The position numbers and the translations under genes were made by a program. The notes below the pieces were generated by a model. It saw nothing but the letters and a program-made list of their open reading frames with translations, ran no database searches and had not been told where the DNA came from. A DNA stretch of 64,000 nt from Symbiodinium natans (lineage: Eukaryota > Sar > Dinophyceae > Suessiales > Symbiodiniaceae), in NCBI GenBank assembly GCA_905221605.1, contig CAJNDS010002804.1, positions 188,001-252,000 on the forward strand. The letters are read 5' to 3'. Positions 21,801-34,200 of the stretch are shown here, one piece after another. The first letter of the stretch is position 1. Each line of letters begins with the position of its first letter.

Positions 21801-24800
21801 CTTGATGTCGGCACTCATCCAGGCAGAGTTGCCGCTGGATCCCAACACAAAGGATCTGTCTGTGAAGGAGAAGGAGGCGAAACTGGAGGCGCTCTTCTGG
21901 TTGAGCCTGGTATGGAGCTTCGGCTGCGTCACGGACAGTGACGGGAGGAACGTGCTGGGGCCTTTCTTCCGAAAGCTGGTCTCAGGACAGACGCAGGGCA
22001 TGAAGGAGGAGTTTGGGCTCCTCTGCGACGAGCCAGCCCTACGTTCGAGCGCGCAGGCACGTGGCGGGTCACCAAGCTTCCCTGAAGAGGGCAGTGTGTT
22101 TGACTACTTCCCGGTCGGGCCGAGCAACAAGTGGGAGCCTTGGAGCAAGAAGATCGGCACCTTTGAAATCCCCAAAGATGCGCAGGCCCATTCGCTCATC
22201 GTCCCCACATCCGATACGGTGAGAAATGCGTTCTTCCTCCAGATGCTAGTCAAAGCCGAATGTCACGTGCTTTTTGCAGGTCCGACCGGTACCGGGAAGA
22301 CGGTGGTGATCCAGCAGCAGTTGCTCAAAGGGTTCGACCGAGAGAAGTACAACACTTTCGCCTTTGCTTTCAGCGCCCAGTCCAGCGCGAACCAGACTCA
22401 GGACGTGATCGATGGCAAACTGGACAAGAGGAAGAAGGGGTGCTATGGCCCACCTTTTGGAAAGCGCTGCCTAGTTTTCGTGGACGATTTGAACATGCCT
22501 GCCAAGGAGAAGTATGGTGCCCAACCGCCAATCGAGCTACTGAGGCAGTGGATGGATACCAGTGGCTGGTATGAGAGGAAGACGTGTGAGTACCGGCAGT
22601 TGGTGGATCTGAACTTCATCGCTGCCCTGACGCCCAGCGCTGGTCGACCCCAGATCACTGGGCGCTACATGAGGCACTACAATTACTTCTACGTGCTTCC
22701 CTTCGAGGGTGAGAGTCTTCATCGGATCTTTCAAACAGTGCTTCAATGGTATTTGGCCAAGTTCCCTAGCCAGGTGGGTGCCCTCAGTGGGAATGTTGTC
22801 CGGGCCACTGTTGACGTGTACCACTCAATCTCGGCCAACATGCTCCCGACTCCTGCCAAGTCGCACTACACCTTCAATTTGAGGGATCTGGCCAAGGTGA
22901 ACCAAGGCATTTGCCTCTGCAGCAAAGAGTCGCTCCCTACTCCGGACGACTTCATCAGATGCTGGGTGCATGAATGCCAGCGCGTCTTCCAGGACCGGCT
23001 CGTCAATGAGGAGGACAACGCATGGTTCAATGAGCTCTTGCAGGAGAAGCTTCAGGAGCACTTCAAGAAGCAGTGGAAGGCCGTCGTCAAGCAGGAGCCG
23101 CTGATTTTCATCGACTTCGCCGACAGCAAGGCGCCCTACTACCAGCAGGTCGCCGACTACGAGCAGCTTGATGATGTGTTGAAGAATAGGCTCATGGACT
23201 ACAACTCCATGGCAAAGCGTAGCATGGAGCTTGTGCTCTTCATGGCCGCTGCCCAGCACATCTGTCGCATTGTGCGCGTGCTGAAGACTCCACTCGGAAA
23301 TGCGCTGCTTGTCGGTGTTGGAGGTAGTGGTCGAAAGAGCCTGGCGTCCTTAGCCACCTTTGTGGCCGAGTACGAGCAGTTCTCAATCGAAATCACCAAA
23401 AACTACAGCGTCTCTGACTGGCATGATGATGTGAAACGTTTGTTGATGATGGTCGGAGGCTCCACACAAGTAACCTTTCTGCTTGCGGACACCCAGATTC
23501 CAAAGGAATCCTTCCTAGAAGACACATCCAGCCTGTTGAACAACGGTGAGGTTCCGAACCTCTTCAATGCCGAAGACAAGACGCAGATTCTTGAGGTGTC
23601 GACTTCGGCAGCCCAGGCCGCTGGGTGCAGTGACCCCGCAGAGGTTTTTGCCTTCTTTACGGAACAGTGCCGAAAGAACCTTCATCTTGTTCTGGCGCTG
23701 TCGCCCATCGGCGAGGCGTTTCGCCGACGCGTGCGGATGTTCCCAGCCATCGTCAACTGCTGCACTATCGACTGGTTCATGGAGTGGCCAGAAGAAGCTC
23801 TTCGTGGGGTGGCCACCCATTTCTTGCAGAAGGTGGAGCTGGCAAAGGATGTGTTCACTGGAGTGGTGGAGATCTGTGTCCGGATGCAAGAGTCTGTCTT
23901 CGAGCTCACGGACAGATTCCGGCGCGAGGTGCAGCGCCACTACTATGTAACGCCAACATCATACCTGGAGCTTATCAACTCCTTCAAGGGAGTCCTGGCT
24001 AGCAAGCGGGAGGATGTGTCCGGTGCGAAGCGACGCTACGATGATGGCCTTGAGAAAGTGGTGTCCACTGAGGAGCAGGTGAAGACGATGTCGATCCAGC
24101 TGGAAGAGCTTCGACCCGTTCTCAAGCAGACATCTGCAGAGACAGCTGACCTCATGACCGTGATCGAGCACAAGCAGGAAGAGGCCTCGGCAACGCAGGC
24201 AGTGGTGGCGAAAGAAGAGGAGGCCGCATCCCAGCAGGCAGAGGCCTCACGCACCATGAAAGAGGAGTGCCAGGCCGACTTGGACAAGGCGCTGCCGGCC
24301 TTGAACGCCGCGCTGGATGCGCTGAAGAGCCTCAAGAAAGGTGACATCGTGGAGGTGAAGAACATGAAGTCCCCTCCGGAGGGAGTCATCACCGTGTCGA
24401 AGGCCTTGTGCTGGATGTTCGATGTGAAGCCCAAGAAGGTCACTGCAGAGGATGGCCGGACGAAGATTGATGACTACTGGGAGCCGTCGAAGAAGAGCCT
24501 CTGGGGTGACTCCAAGATGTTGGACCGGCTCTTGGGATATGACAAGGACCACATCCCGGTAGAGGTCATCGAGAAGCTGAAGCCTCTGGAGGATGATCCC
24601 GAGTTTGATCCCGAGGTTATCAAGAAGGCCTCCACGGCGGCCATGGGCATTTGCAAGTGGGTCCGTGCCATGATTGTATATGACGGCGTAGCGAAAGTTG
24701 TCGGGCCCAAGAAGGCGGCGCTTGCGCAGGCGGAGTCTGAGCTGGCCAAGGTCATGGGTGTTCTGAATGAGAAGAAGGCGGAGTTGAAAGCTGTGCAGGA

Positions 24801-27800
24801 CAACGTGGCCACGCTCTTGGCAGATTTCGAGTCTGCTCGGAAGAAGAAAGATGACCTGGCCGTGCAGGTGGATGATTGCAGCAAGCGCCTTGTGCGAGCA
24901 GAGAAGTTGATCAGCGGCCTTGGAGGTGAGAAGACACGCTGGATCGAGTCATCTAAGCGGCTTGGGGAGCAGTACACCAACCTCACCGGAGATGTTCTCA
25001 TCGGCTCCGGGATCCTGGCTTACCTCGGAACTTTCACTGGCCGGTATCGTGTAGACACGGTGAAGAGCTGGGTGCAGCTCATGAAGGAGAACCAGCTCCC
25101 CTCGGCACAGGAGTTCTCTCTTCGCACCGTCCTTGGGGACGAGGTCCAGATCCGCCAGTGGGTCATTGACAGGCTTCCGAACGATCAGGTGTCTGTGGAA
25201 AATGCCATCATCATACAGAGGTCCCGTCGCTGGCCGCTCATGATCGACCCCCAGCTGCAGGCGAACCAATGGGTACGGAAGACCTACGCAGGACGTGGCG
25301 AGCAGCTCCGAATTCTTCGCCTGACGCAGAGCTATGCCCGCGAGCTCGAAGGTGCCATCACCTACGGGAAGCCGACGCTGCTAGAGAATGTCTTGGAGCA
25401 GCTGGATCCACTCCTGGAGCCACTCTTGCAGAAGGCCATCTTCAAAGCTGGGAGTGTGATGATGATTCGGCTGGGCGACTCGCAGTGTGAGTACAACAAG
25501 GACTTCCGGTTCTTTATAACGACAAAGCTCCCCAATCCGCACTACTCGCCAGAGGTGTGCGTGCAGGTTACGCTGCTGAACTTCATGGCGACCCCTGACG
25601 GATTGCAGGATCAGATGCTCGGCATTCTGGTTGCAAAAGAGGAGCCCGAAGTGGAGCGCAAGCGACAAAATCTCATTGTTGAAAGTGCTCAGAGCAAGGC
25701 ACAGCTCAAGGAGATTGAGGACCGCATCTTGCAACTCCTGTCAGAGTCCAAGGGCAACATTCTTGATGACGAGGAGTTGATCAACACACTGGCTACATCG
25801 AAGACGGCTTCCCTTCGCATCGAGGAGCGCGTGGCCGAGCAGGAGAAAACCCAGGCACAAGTGCAGGAGACGAGGGCGACGTATGTCCCTGTTGCGGTCC
25901 GCGCAAGTGCACTTTTCTTCGTGATTGCGGACCTTTGCAATGTGGAGCCGATGTACCAGTACAGCCTGGAATGGTTCTACGCCATCTATGAACAAGCCAT
26001 TGCTGCGGCAGAGAGGTTCGAGCGGAACATCCAGAAGCGCCTGACGGCACTTCAGTCCAAGTTCCTGGAGATGCTTTTCGAGCAAACGTGCCACTCACTT
26101 TTCGAGAAGGATAAGCTCATGCTCTCGCTGCTGCTTGCATTCAAATCCATGGAGGTCGATGATGACATCAACCTTGAAGAGAAGCGGCTGCTGCTCATGG
26201 CTCTTGGTGGTGGGAGTCCCCATCTTCCAAAGCCGGCTGAGGAGTGGCTAACGGAGAAGATGTGGAGCAGGATCTGCGTTTTGGACAAGGTGGGCAAGGG
26301 GCCTTGGTACAAGTTTGCCACTTCCTTCCAGGACAACATCGAGAAGTGGAAGGCGCTCTTCGACTCCGATAATCCTGTGGCCTACCACTGGCCTGGCAAG
26401 GAGCAGATGTCCGCGCTACAGCGGGCTCTCGTGCTGCTGGCTGTGCGCACAGATTGCACCATCGCCGGCCTTCAAGAGATCATCTCCAGCAACCTGGGCA
26501 AGAATTTCTTGGAGCCGCCGGGCTTCAACCTCGAAAAGTCCTTCCACACCAGCAACGCCTGCAAGCCCCTGATCTTCGTGCTGTCCTCAGGAGCCGATCC
26601 CATGGTCGAAGTAATCCGCCTGGCGCAGAAGGTGGGCATGAATGAGCGATACACGACGGTCTCTTTGGGACAAGGCCAGGGTCCGAAGGCTGGGCGGGCC
26701 ATCACCGATGGCACTGAAGGAGGGCTCTGGGTGATTTTGCAGAATTGCCATCTTGCACCATCCTGGATGCCCACCTTGGAGGTGATGGTTGAGGAGCTGA
26801 ACCCAGACAAGGTAAACGATCAGTTCCGCCTGTGGCTGACATCAATGCCATCGTCGGAGTTCCCCATTTCCGTCTTGCAAAACGGCATGAAGATGACCAT
26901 TGAACCGCCGAAAGGTTTGAAGTCAAACTTGCTGCGGGCATTCTCATCCATCGATCCGGATTGGTTTGCCGAAGCCTGCACCAAGAGCACCGAGTGCAAG
27001 CAAACCTTCAGGAAGATGCTTTTCGGGCTTTGCTTCTTTCACGCGCTCATTCAGGAGCGTTGCACCTACGGACCTCTGGGCTGGAACATCCCATACCAGT
27101 TCTCAGAACCCGATCGGCAAATCTGCATGATGCAGCTCAGGATGTTCTTAGAGGAGAATGATTCTGTTCCCTATGCGGCACTCCGATACACTGCCGCAGA
27201 GGCAAATTATGGCGGCCGCGTCACTGATGTTCATGACCGCCGCTGCATCAACTTCCTCCTCACAGACTTCTACTGCCCCGAGATCCTGAAGGAGGAGTAC
27301 AAGTTCTCCCCAAGTGGCGTCTACTATGCCCCGGCCTACTCGGCAAGCCTGGAGCCGTACATCGAGTACATCCGCAGCCTGCCCATTAACCAAATGCCAG
27401 AGGCCTTCGGGCTGCATGCCAATGCAAACCTGGTTGCGGCCATCAGTGAGGCCATGCGCCTTTTGGGCACGGCCGCGGCCCTTCAGCCAAGGACGGGAGG
27501 AGGCGGTGGGGGCGGCTCTTCGCAGGATGACGTGGTCATGGAGGCTGCGACAAAGTACCTCGAAGAGGTGCAGCCACCTTTCGACACAGAGGCGAGCAAT
27601 GCAAAGTACCCTGTAGACTACAATGAGTCAATGAATACTGTTCTCAACCAAGAGCTGCTGCGCTTCAACAAGCTCATCTCGAAGGTTCGAAGTACTTTGA
27701 CGGATGTGAAGAAGGCTGTGAAGGGTTTGGTGGTTATGAGCGCCGAGCTTGAGATGCTTGCGGATGGGATCCTCACGGATCACACTCCCTCGGTTTGGAT

Positions 27801-28377
27801 TGAAGTGTCCTATCCGTCTCTGAAGCCCTTGGTGTCATACGTAGCAGACCTATGTGCCAGAATCGACTTCTTCCAGAAGTGGATTGATGAGGGCGTTCCG
27901 GAAGCATTCTGGCTCTCAGGCTTCTACTTCACCCAGTCGTTTCTGACGGGCCAGCTGCAGAATTATGCCAGAACACTGAAGCTGCCCATCGATACATTGA
28001 TCTGGAACTTCAAAGTGCTAAAGCAGGCAGCGGAGCACAGCCGACCTGCTACAGGCTGCTTGGCCTATGGCCTCTTCATGGATGGTGCTCGTTGGGATGA
28101 CAATGACGGAGTGATGGCGGAGAGTCTTCCGAAGGTGTTGTTCAGCGCGCTGCCGACACTTCACCTGACACCATGTGAGGTTTCGAAGGACCCCACCGAC
28201 CGCCGAACAGTCTATCCATCGCCGCTGTACAAGACGTCTGGCCGCAAAGGCACACTCACCACCACCGGCCACAGTACCAACTTCGTGATGACCCTGCTTC
28301 TCCCGATAACGAAGCAACACACCGAAAAGTATTGGGCGAAGCGTGGGGTTGCCTGCCTTCTGCAGCTGGACGACTGA
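15838..28377 (+). CDS. axonemal inner-arm dynein heavy chain, two exons
   Basis: The motor subunit of a flagellar inner dynein arm, driving microtubule sliding by ATP hydrolysis. Exon 1 is 15838-18576 (913 codons) and exon 2 is 18700-28377 (3225 codons), giving about 4138 residues, normal for monomeric inner-arm chains. The tail holds the N-terminal region and linker. AAA1 has GPAGTGKTE (nt about 20340, residue about 1458) and Walker B CCFDEFNRIN. AAA2 has GQTVSGKTE (about residue 1740), AAA3 GPTGTGKT (about 2105) and AAA4 GVGGSGRKS (about 2448). The stalk's two coiled coils (nt about 24010-24320 and 24690-24960) flank the microtubule-binding domain. The C-terminus reads YKTSGRKGTLTTTGHSTNF and ends LLQLDD, as in the DNAH1/3/7/12 group. 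The tail motif VVELEDGSRKQVKRLALRF suggests DNAH1, but only a tree could decide. A glycine run (GGGGGGGSS, nt about 27496-27524) lies in the C-terminal domain. Confidence 0.95.
18577..18699 (+). mobile_element. sole dynein intron, GC-AG, introner-like
   Basis: The two dynein frames are in the same phase but separated by stops at 18610 and 18646. Removing 18577-18699 (123 nt) joins AEEIE to AVVEEQYKESY, as expected in the dynein tail. GAGGCT stands at both edges (18574-18579 and 18697-18702), like a target-site duplication. Read in reverse complement, the intron contains TATAAGGGACCTGATAAGGG then TTATTTAGGGG. This lines up with TATAAGGGAACCCTACTAAT then TTATTTGGGGG in the reverse complement of the element at 63356-63471. 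Confidence 0.7.
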
Positions 28378-29345
28378 GAAGAGATCAACCAAAAGACCCA
28401 TGATGGGTGATTGCATGGATCACCCCTTGCATCGGTCACCCATTGCGTCTCACCCCAGCACGGGAATCGAGTTGGCCTTTGCGCGGTGAACGGCTGCACT
28501 AAGACCACTTGCTCCAAGGTGGTGGTGTTTGGGTTTAGGGTTTTAGACTTATCCAGATACCTTGCTTTCAGGAGGCGGTTCCCGCATGTCAAACATGTCG
28601 TTTAATGGAAATCTTGCGCATCTCACTGAGTCGTCGGGCCGTGCTTATTTATGCCCCAAATAAGCTCTCGTAGCTTTGCTCGGATGGATGGGCTCGGCAC
28701 TTGGTGAGATTGTTGCCATGAGGCTTTTCCAAGAGCGCATAAAGTCCATCGCCTAGTCCTGGTTAGTGAGAAGGATGTGCCTTACATCTCGTGTTGTGCA
28801 GCTCTGTGCTTAGCTGTTTTGTCACAGCAAGGAATGTGAGGATGACTCTCTGCAGGCACGAGTGTATGTCGCGCGCTAACGAGACAACGGCGACAAAAAC
28901 TGTCGCCAGCAACCTAGCTAGCGCTTTTTAAGCGGAGCAAAACTGGTGAACCATCACCACGCATAGATCCATGCTTCGTGTGGAAAAAGGAAATCTTCGT
29001 TCCGTACTGCAAGCTCCTTGGTTAGATTGCGCATTGCACAGGACATCCCAGGATTGTTACTGTCGCTTGTGATTTGTTCTTAGATGTTTGTCGTCAGTTG
29101 TCGCTCGATTCGTGTCCGCACGCCGCCTGCTTCACATCTCCAACGCTCTGTCCACTACACTCGTACAGGGGGGGGGATTTCGTAATTGGACGATTGGACA
29201 CATGCTTTTGTGGCGAGAATCACTAGTGCTACTTCATGGGCGCAACTCAGATCTCTTCCAAACCCTCGTCCAACACCCAACTCTTTTTGGTCACCGCGAG
29301 AAGAACCAAATAGGATCGCTGCACTGCAGGGTCGCAGAGCTCTCA
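28378..29345. other. intergenic or 5' region of the adenylate kinase gene
   Basis: Downstream of the dynein stop are AAAAG words of the kind proposed as dinoflagellate poly(A) signals (about 28391), and a short telomere-like GGGTTTAGGG (about 28531-28540). The P-loop exon of the adenylate kinase should lie here, but I could not find GxPGxGKG in any frame. Confidence 0.4.
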
Positions 29346-30593
29346 GGGAAGCTTTTGCAGACCAGACACTACGTCGAGAGCATGTTACGCGAAGCATCGC
29401 ACTGAGCTTCGCAAGGGCGTTTAGCGGAGCTGCAGGGCTTTCAGGGTGATGTAGGGCCCTTGCTGCTAAAGCCACTGCCACTACTGCCACTGCCACTGCT
29501 TCCGCTCTCAATCTTGTGCAGGTCCGTCTGGGCACGCCGTGCGGCCTCCAGGCACAAATTGCTGCTCGTCACCTTGATCCGGCTGGCCGGAGCGAGCGGC
29601 CAGAACGAGCGGCCAGGCCAAAGAATACATGCAAGCTGGGGCGCTTGTGCCGGACGACCTCATTGTGGACATGATAATGAACTCTGTGGCTTAGCTGTCA
29701 GTCTCTTCAAAGGGGTCGAACATGCATGTTTTCGAGCGGCAGAGGTCGACGAGATCCAAACAGAAAGGGTCCTACTCGATGGTTTTCCTCGAACGAGAGT
29801 CCAGGCAGCGTAGGGGATGCTGTCCAGCTTCCTTTGCTGCTGTGCTTGCATGGTGCGAGTCTGCCGAGGCAGAGGCCCTTGAGAAGCGCAAAAAGGTCGT
29901 GGAGCACCTGGTTTTTCATTGACACCTGTGGCTGGACTTGCCCCCCTTGCCGTGTTGCTTTTTTTTGAGGACCTTGTTCTCAATCTTGCGGTGCCAACCG
30001 AAGAGATAGCCAGGACCTCCAAGAGTAGCGAAAGCAGTCGAAGCGGAGGCCCCTCTTGAAGACTCTGGCTCTTGCTGCCCAAGGTCAAACGTATTACTAG
30101 CCGCTGGCACTTGCCTTAGCCCCTTCCACCAGGCAGCCTGCTTGCCCTCAGCGCATGACTGAGGTTACTTGCGCACTATGTCACATGTGTAGTGCTTCAG
30201 ATTGCTTCAGAAGTTGCTTAAGACAATGATTGTTTGGCAAGCTGTGTTGCAATGGTCTGGAGCTTAAGGATCCATCCTGCATCTGGACGCACCTATGCGT
30301 ATGACTACAATCCCCCAAAGGCCCATGACGGTTGTCCATTAGCTCACCTAGATTCAGCATATCACCGCCTATTCCTAGAGTCCTAGAGGTTGAAGGACAA
30401 GACGATGTTACCGGCGAGCCACTCGTCCAGCGGGACGATGACAAGCCAGAGGCTGTTCGAGCCAGGCTTCAGGACTCCGATTTCTTGTCATCCTTTGACC
30501 CCTGTGTCGCTGTCCCCATCCGTGACATCGAGATGCCAGGACTATGATCGCGAAACGTTGCCGCTACTGGAGTATTATGGCGTTCCACACTGA
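29346..30593 (+). CDS. adenylate kinase, split into small exons (5' end not found)
   Basis: Adenylate kinase interconverts ATP, AMP and ADP. Fragments occur in family order: SMLREA (29380-29397, the AMP-site TGDMLR block in altered form), [10 protein letters not shown] (29522-29551), [20 protein letters not shown] (from 29617), [15 protein letters not shown] (about 29764-29810), [14 protein letters not shown] (29970-30010), the LID segment [20 protein letters not shown] (30270-30330), [20 protein letters not shown] (from about 30402) and [16 protein letters not shown] with stop TGA at 30591-30593. One intron is clear: 29552-29616, GC-AG, 65 nt. The complete LID with DDVTGEPL marks a long-form kinase. 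The N-terminal P-loop exon was not identified, so the gene may be 5' truncated or its first exon too diverged to see. Confidence 0.82.
29462..29503. repeat. CCACTG/CCACTA hexamer run
   Basis: About six imperfect CCACTG units within an adenylate kinase intron, just before the acceptor at 29521. Confidence 0.6.
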
Positions 30594-32930
30594 GAGCATC
30601 ACTTTGCAAAGTGGTTGGTGCCCACATGCGCCCACGTCGCACACCGCGATACCGCAACTCCCGATGAGAACTGCATCAAGTGAAGCATGCCCGCAACACC
30701 CGGGATCAGGCAAGAGTGTCTGCGTTCGACGGGTCCGACTACCCAGACCTCCTGGCAAAGGATAACAGCTGTCTTGTCAACCCTGAATCCTGTTTCGTAC
30801 TCGGCTGATGTATGCTGTTTACAGTGGCAACTCAGTAGCAGTTGAAGGACAGGAGATCAGATGCCATCTATTTGTGACTTGGTGGAGAATTGAAGTTTAC
30901 TCTTACGCCTCTCTAACAACACCCAGCCAAGGTCACTCAAACCGTTCATGGAGGGGCAACTATAGTTGTGAGCTGCCGTTGCAGCCAGAAGGCTTGTGAT
31001 GCACCTGATGATAGTGTGTGCTCAGAGCAGTCATTGCGACAATCTTCATCTGCAGCTCTGTGGAAGCAAGAAAGGTGTTTGAGCCAAACAACTCTGTTTA
31101 AGTTTCCGTTGTGCGCTTGCGTGGTGAGCCTGAATGTCTTCAGCAGCTTCGGCCGCATGTTCCATCCATGTCAGCTGCAAGTTCAAGCCGAGAGCACAGA
31201 AGAAACGAACAAGCTGCGCATATCTGGGTATCTTGTGTGTAGAAGCAGTCGCGAGGTATTTGCATGCACCATCATGCAACACCATACATCCTTGGCACTG
31301 GCATTCTGAAGCCTTGTGACTCTTGAGAGACGCCGTGCTCACACGTGCCGAGGGCAGTGCACTGCAATGTGGGAGTGTATGACCAGCGAAACGCGAAAAG
31401 GCCAGCCGAGAATGAACTGCATGGGTTTAGCTCCAGAAGACATTGTGATGTTGGGATGTTCCCCCTTATACTAGCAGGCCTTATCGGGATTATAGTGCCC
31501 CCTAGTATAATCCCTATTTTAAGGACTGTTAGTATAACGGTGAACATCCCAAACTGCAATTTCTAAAGTTGCTGGTCGAAGTCCATGCTCGTGTTCCGAG
31601 GCCGTCACCTTCTCTCACATAGGCAGAGCTCTAACAGTGATGCCAAGGCGGAAGCTGCACAGCAAAAAATGGCGCTCAAGTACCACGTAATTCGGCAACG
31701 GGGATAACTACTGTCCACGATTCCGCGATCAACAAGCTGCCGTCCCTGCCAGGAAGCAGCAGGGCTTCTACCAAACTCTGAAGTGCTTGTAGCCCAATTC
31801 ACCATGCCGAACATCTGTCAGCGCAAATGACCGTGCCATGTAGCACTGTTTAAAGATGTATGCAGTCGAGCCTGCATCAGCTCGGCATCAGGTCAAGCTT
31901 GGCCGTCGAACTGCAAGGTGTGGGCATCCGCAGAGACGCGGCCTAAGTTGCTGTTGCAGTGCTTTCCTGGCGAGCGGCGACTTGCCGCAGCTTGCGCGCT
32001 GTTAGGACAAGACGAGCCAAATGGAGAAGATGAGGGCCTCTGTGTGGCCCTTAGGGAGCTGGCAAGTGCGACTCTGCTGGCATGGCATTTCAGGCAAGAC
32101 AAAAAAGAGCCGTGCCTACACCGAGCCAGGCCGCGTCTGAGGCCGTGTGAGACCACATCTTTTGACTTGATTCTTGTTCAGCGAGGCAGCCTCAGAGAGC
32201 TCTGACCAGGGCGAGCAGTACGCCACTCACTGTGGCCAGTTGTGCCATGTGAAGACATGCGAAGATATGTGACGACATTGAAGACTTGAGTTTGCTCAGC
32301 TTTGCAATTCCAAATTCCTTGTTCCTTGAAAACCTAACTCGCTTCCGCTTTCAACACGAGGCCTTTCTTTTGCATAGAAGCAGAAGAAGCCTGAGTTTCC
32401 GACCAGGTTGTGTTCGGCAATCCTCATTTCTCCCTCTATCTTGATTTCTCTTGTCTTTCTCAAGGTGCCCTGCCTTAACTTGATCTTGTGTGCAACTTCC
32501 GCTCAATCTTATACGGTAGTATGAAAACATCTCGTCGGAAAACCTCATCAGAAAGTTACGCAGTCAGGCTTGCTGAGCTCTACCAGCAGGCGTCACAGGA
32601 CATAGTATCGTCCTGGGCTTAATCTTTAGATCCCCCGAATCTCGAAAAGTCTTGGGCGAGTGCACCGCATGAAAGGTTATGGCAGATAGCTTGCCCTTTG
32701 CCTGGCTAAAGACCCAGGCTGGCTTCTAGACTCGCTCAGCACAACGGGTGACGACCTCGATGGGTCCCGTCGCCTGGAGAGCCCTAGTGAGCTAGTGTTC
32801 TGAGGCTTCGACAGTTCAGCGCGACTTTTTCCAACAGAGCTCCTCCTCTGGAGCTGCGAATGCTCTTGCCGGAGTTGGAGGCAGTACCTCTTGGATTCCC
32901 TGTCTTCCGGTCTGAAACAAATCACTACAT
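30594..32930. other. stretch without a recognised gene, contains an inverted-repeat element
   Basis: No protein family is recognised in either strand. The only structure I see is the inverted-repeat element at 31451-31552. Short ORFs have random composition. Confidence 0.45.
31451..31552. mobile_element. 102-bp inverted-repeat element, copy C (MITE-like)
   Basis: The left end, TTGGGATGTTCCCCCTTATA followed by CTA, pairs with the right end. The reverse complement of the right end reads TTGGGATGTTCACCGTTATA then CTA. The 23-bp ends differ at only two positions. The outer TGGGATGTT is shared with one end of the element at 63356-63471, suggesting the same superfamily. No coding capacity and no obvious target duplication at the exact borders. 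Confidence 0.75.
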
Positions 32931-32960
32931 GTGTATATCAAAAGCTCGACTTCGTCTAGC

Positions 32961-33177
32961 ACGCCCAAAAGAGTGGCTTACCATCCGGAGGCCTCCATCG
33001 AGCAGAAGCTGCAGTCTGTGAAGCGCTTGTGCAATGAGATCGCAGAAATGCAGGTGCTGCTTCGGGCTAGCACGTCTGCCCCCCCCTCCCCCTGCCCCCA
33101 CCCCTCTCTCCTTGACTTTGCTTTGACAGTTTGACGATCAGAGCCGCATGGCAGAGCTCCAGCAATCAGCCGCTGCC
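32961..33177 (+). CDS. coiled-coil protein, two exons, function unknown
   Basis: An open frame reads SIEQKLQSVKRLCNEIAEMQ then VLLR up to about 33066. A GC donor follows (GCTAGCACG), with an acceptor before FDDQSRMAELQQSAAARE (33133 on). Both pieces are charged and heptad-like, so a coiled coil is likely. The exons beyond are not clear: WIGGVNPELAKHAR (33710-33751) and a frame rich in Asp and Trp (CDDWDDDGEAIW, about 33822) could belong to the same or another gene. No family recognised. Confidence 0.4.
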
Positions 33178-34161
33178 CGAGAGAAATTTAGGGTTTTGCT
33201 GGTTTGCTGTTTCTCTTAAGTGCTCGGTGTGCAAGTTGGCCGATGAAGCAGGTCTGTTGCTATCTTCGCTCTGGAATCGGAGATGCCAGCGACACTTTTG
33301 CAGAGCAGCCGTGGCCTCAGGGGCACGCGGAGTAGAGACTTGTGGTATCTTTCTGTTTGCCTGGCCGTGTGGCAGGCGGTCGCATTTGCGAGCCCTGCAA
33401 GCTGCTGCCCCTCTGACATCCCCAATGACAATGCCCGTGCCACTGCTCGGTTGGACACGTAAGTATACCAGCATATCTTGTAGAAGATGTAAATTATTGC
33501 TCAAAAAAATATGTGTAGAAGGGGGGGGAGGGGCGCGGCTTGATTGTTGCTTCCATGCCACGCTCATGCCGCCTTTGAGGTACCGGCCATGAAGCGGCCC
33601 AGCTATGCCTCTCCACGGGGCCATTTCGAGTCCTTCTCAACGGTGCCTGCGCCCACTTTCCCACTCTGTCGTGTGGCCCAATGCCCCGTTTGTGCAGAGC
33701 CCGTCTTGGATTGGAGGCGTCAACCCAGAGCTCGCCAAACATGCGCGGTGCCTTGAAAGACCTCAGAAACATTTGTGGCATCGGCAAGGGGTCGACGAAG
33801 CTCAAGTTGAGGCCTGAGTTGCGGTGCGACGACTGGGACGACGACGGCGAGGCCATCTGGATGCCCACCCATAAACGCAAGGTTGGGGTGTCTGGGTCCC
33901 TGTCTTACCATCTCGTTGGACCTCCTTCTGTCAGCTGGTCCTGTCGGGGCCCGAAACTCAACTTGTTCCCACCCCCAAATGGGCCGAGCCTTGGTCCGCT
34001 CCGCCATGGAGCTCCGACTAACTCTTTCTGGACCCGACAGTCACTGCCACTTTGCCATTTCGACGAACTTGGACAGCCGCAAAACCTGCGAGGTCGATCC
34101 AAGACCTGAGCCGATGCCTTTTGCGGCAGCCGGGGGCCCTGGACAATGTGTGGAAAACTGA

Positions 34162-34200
34162 TTCGCTCTACCCCCCCCCCCCCCCCCTCCCCCCCTCGCT
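34162..34200. repeat. poly-C tract
   Basis: A run of about 18 C followed by T and a further C run. No gene signal nearby. Confidence 0.9.

Noticed and set aside
33815-33860. Calnexin/calreticulin-like DDWDDDGE motif
   Set aside because: A single acidic Trp-containing word without the repeated P-domain context is not enough to name the family.
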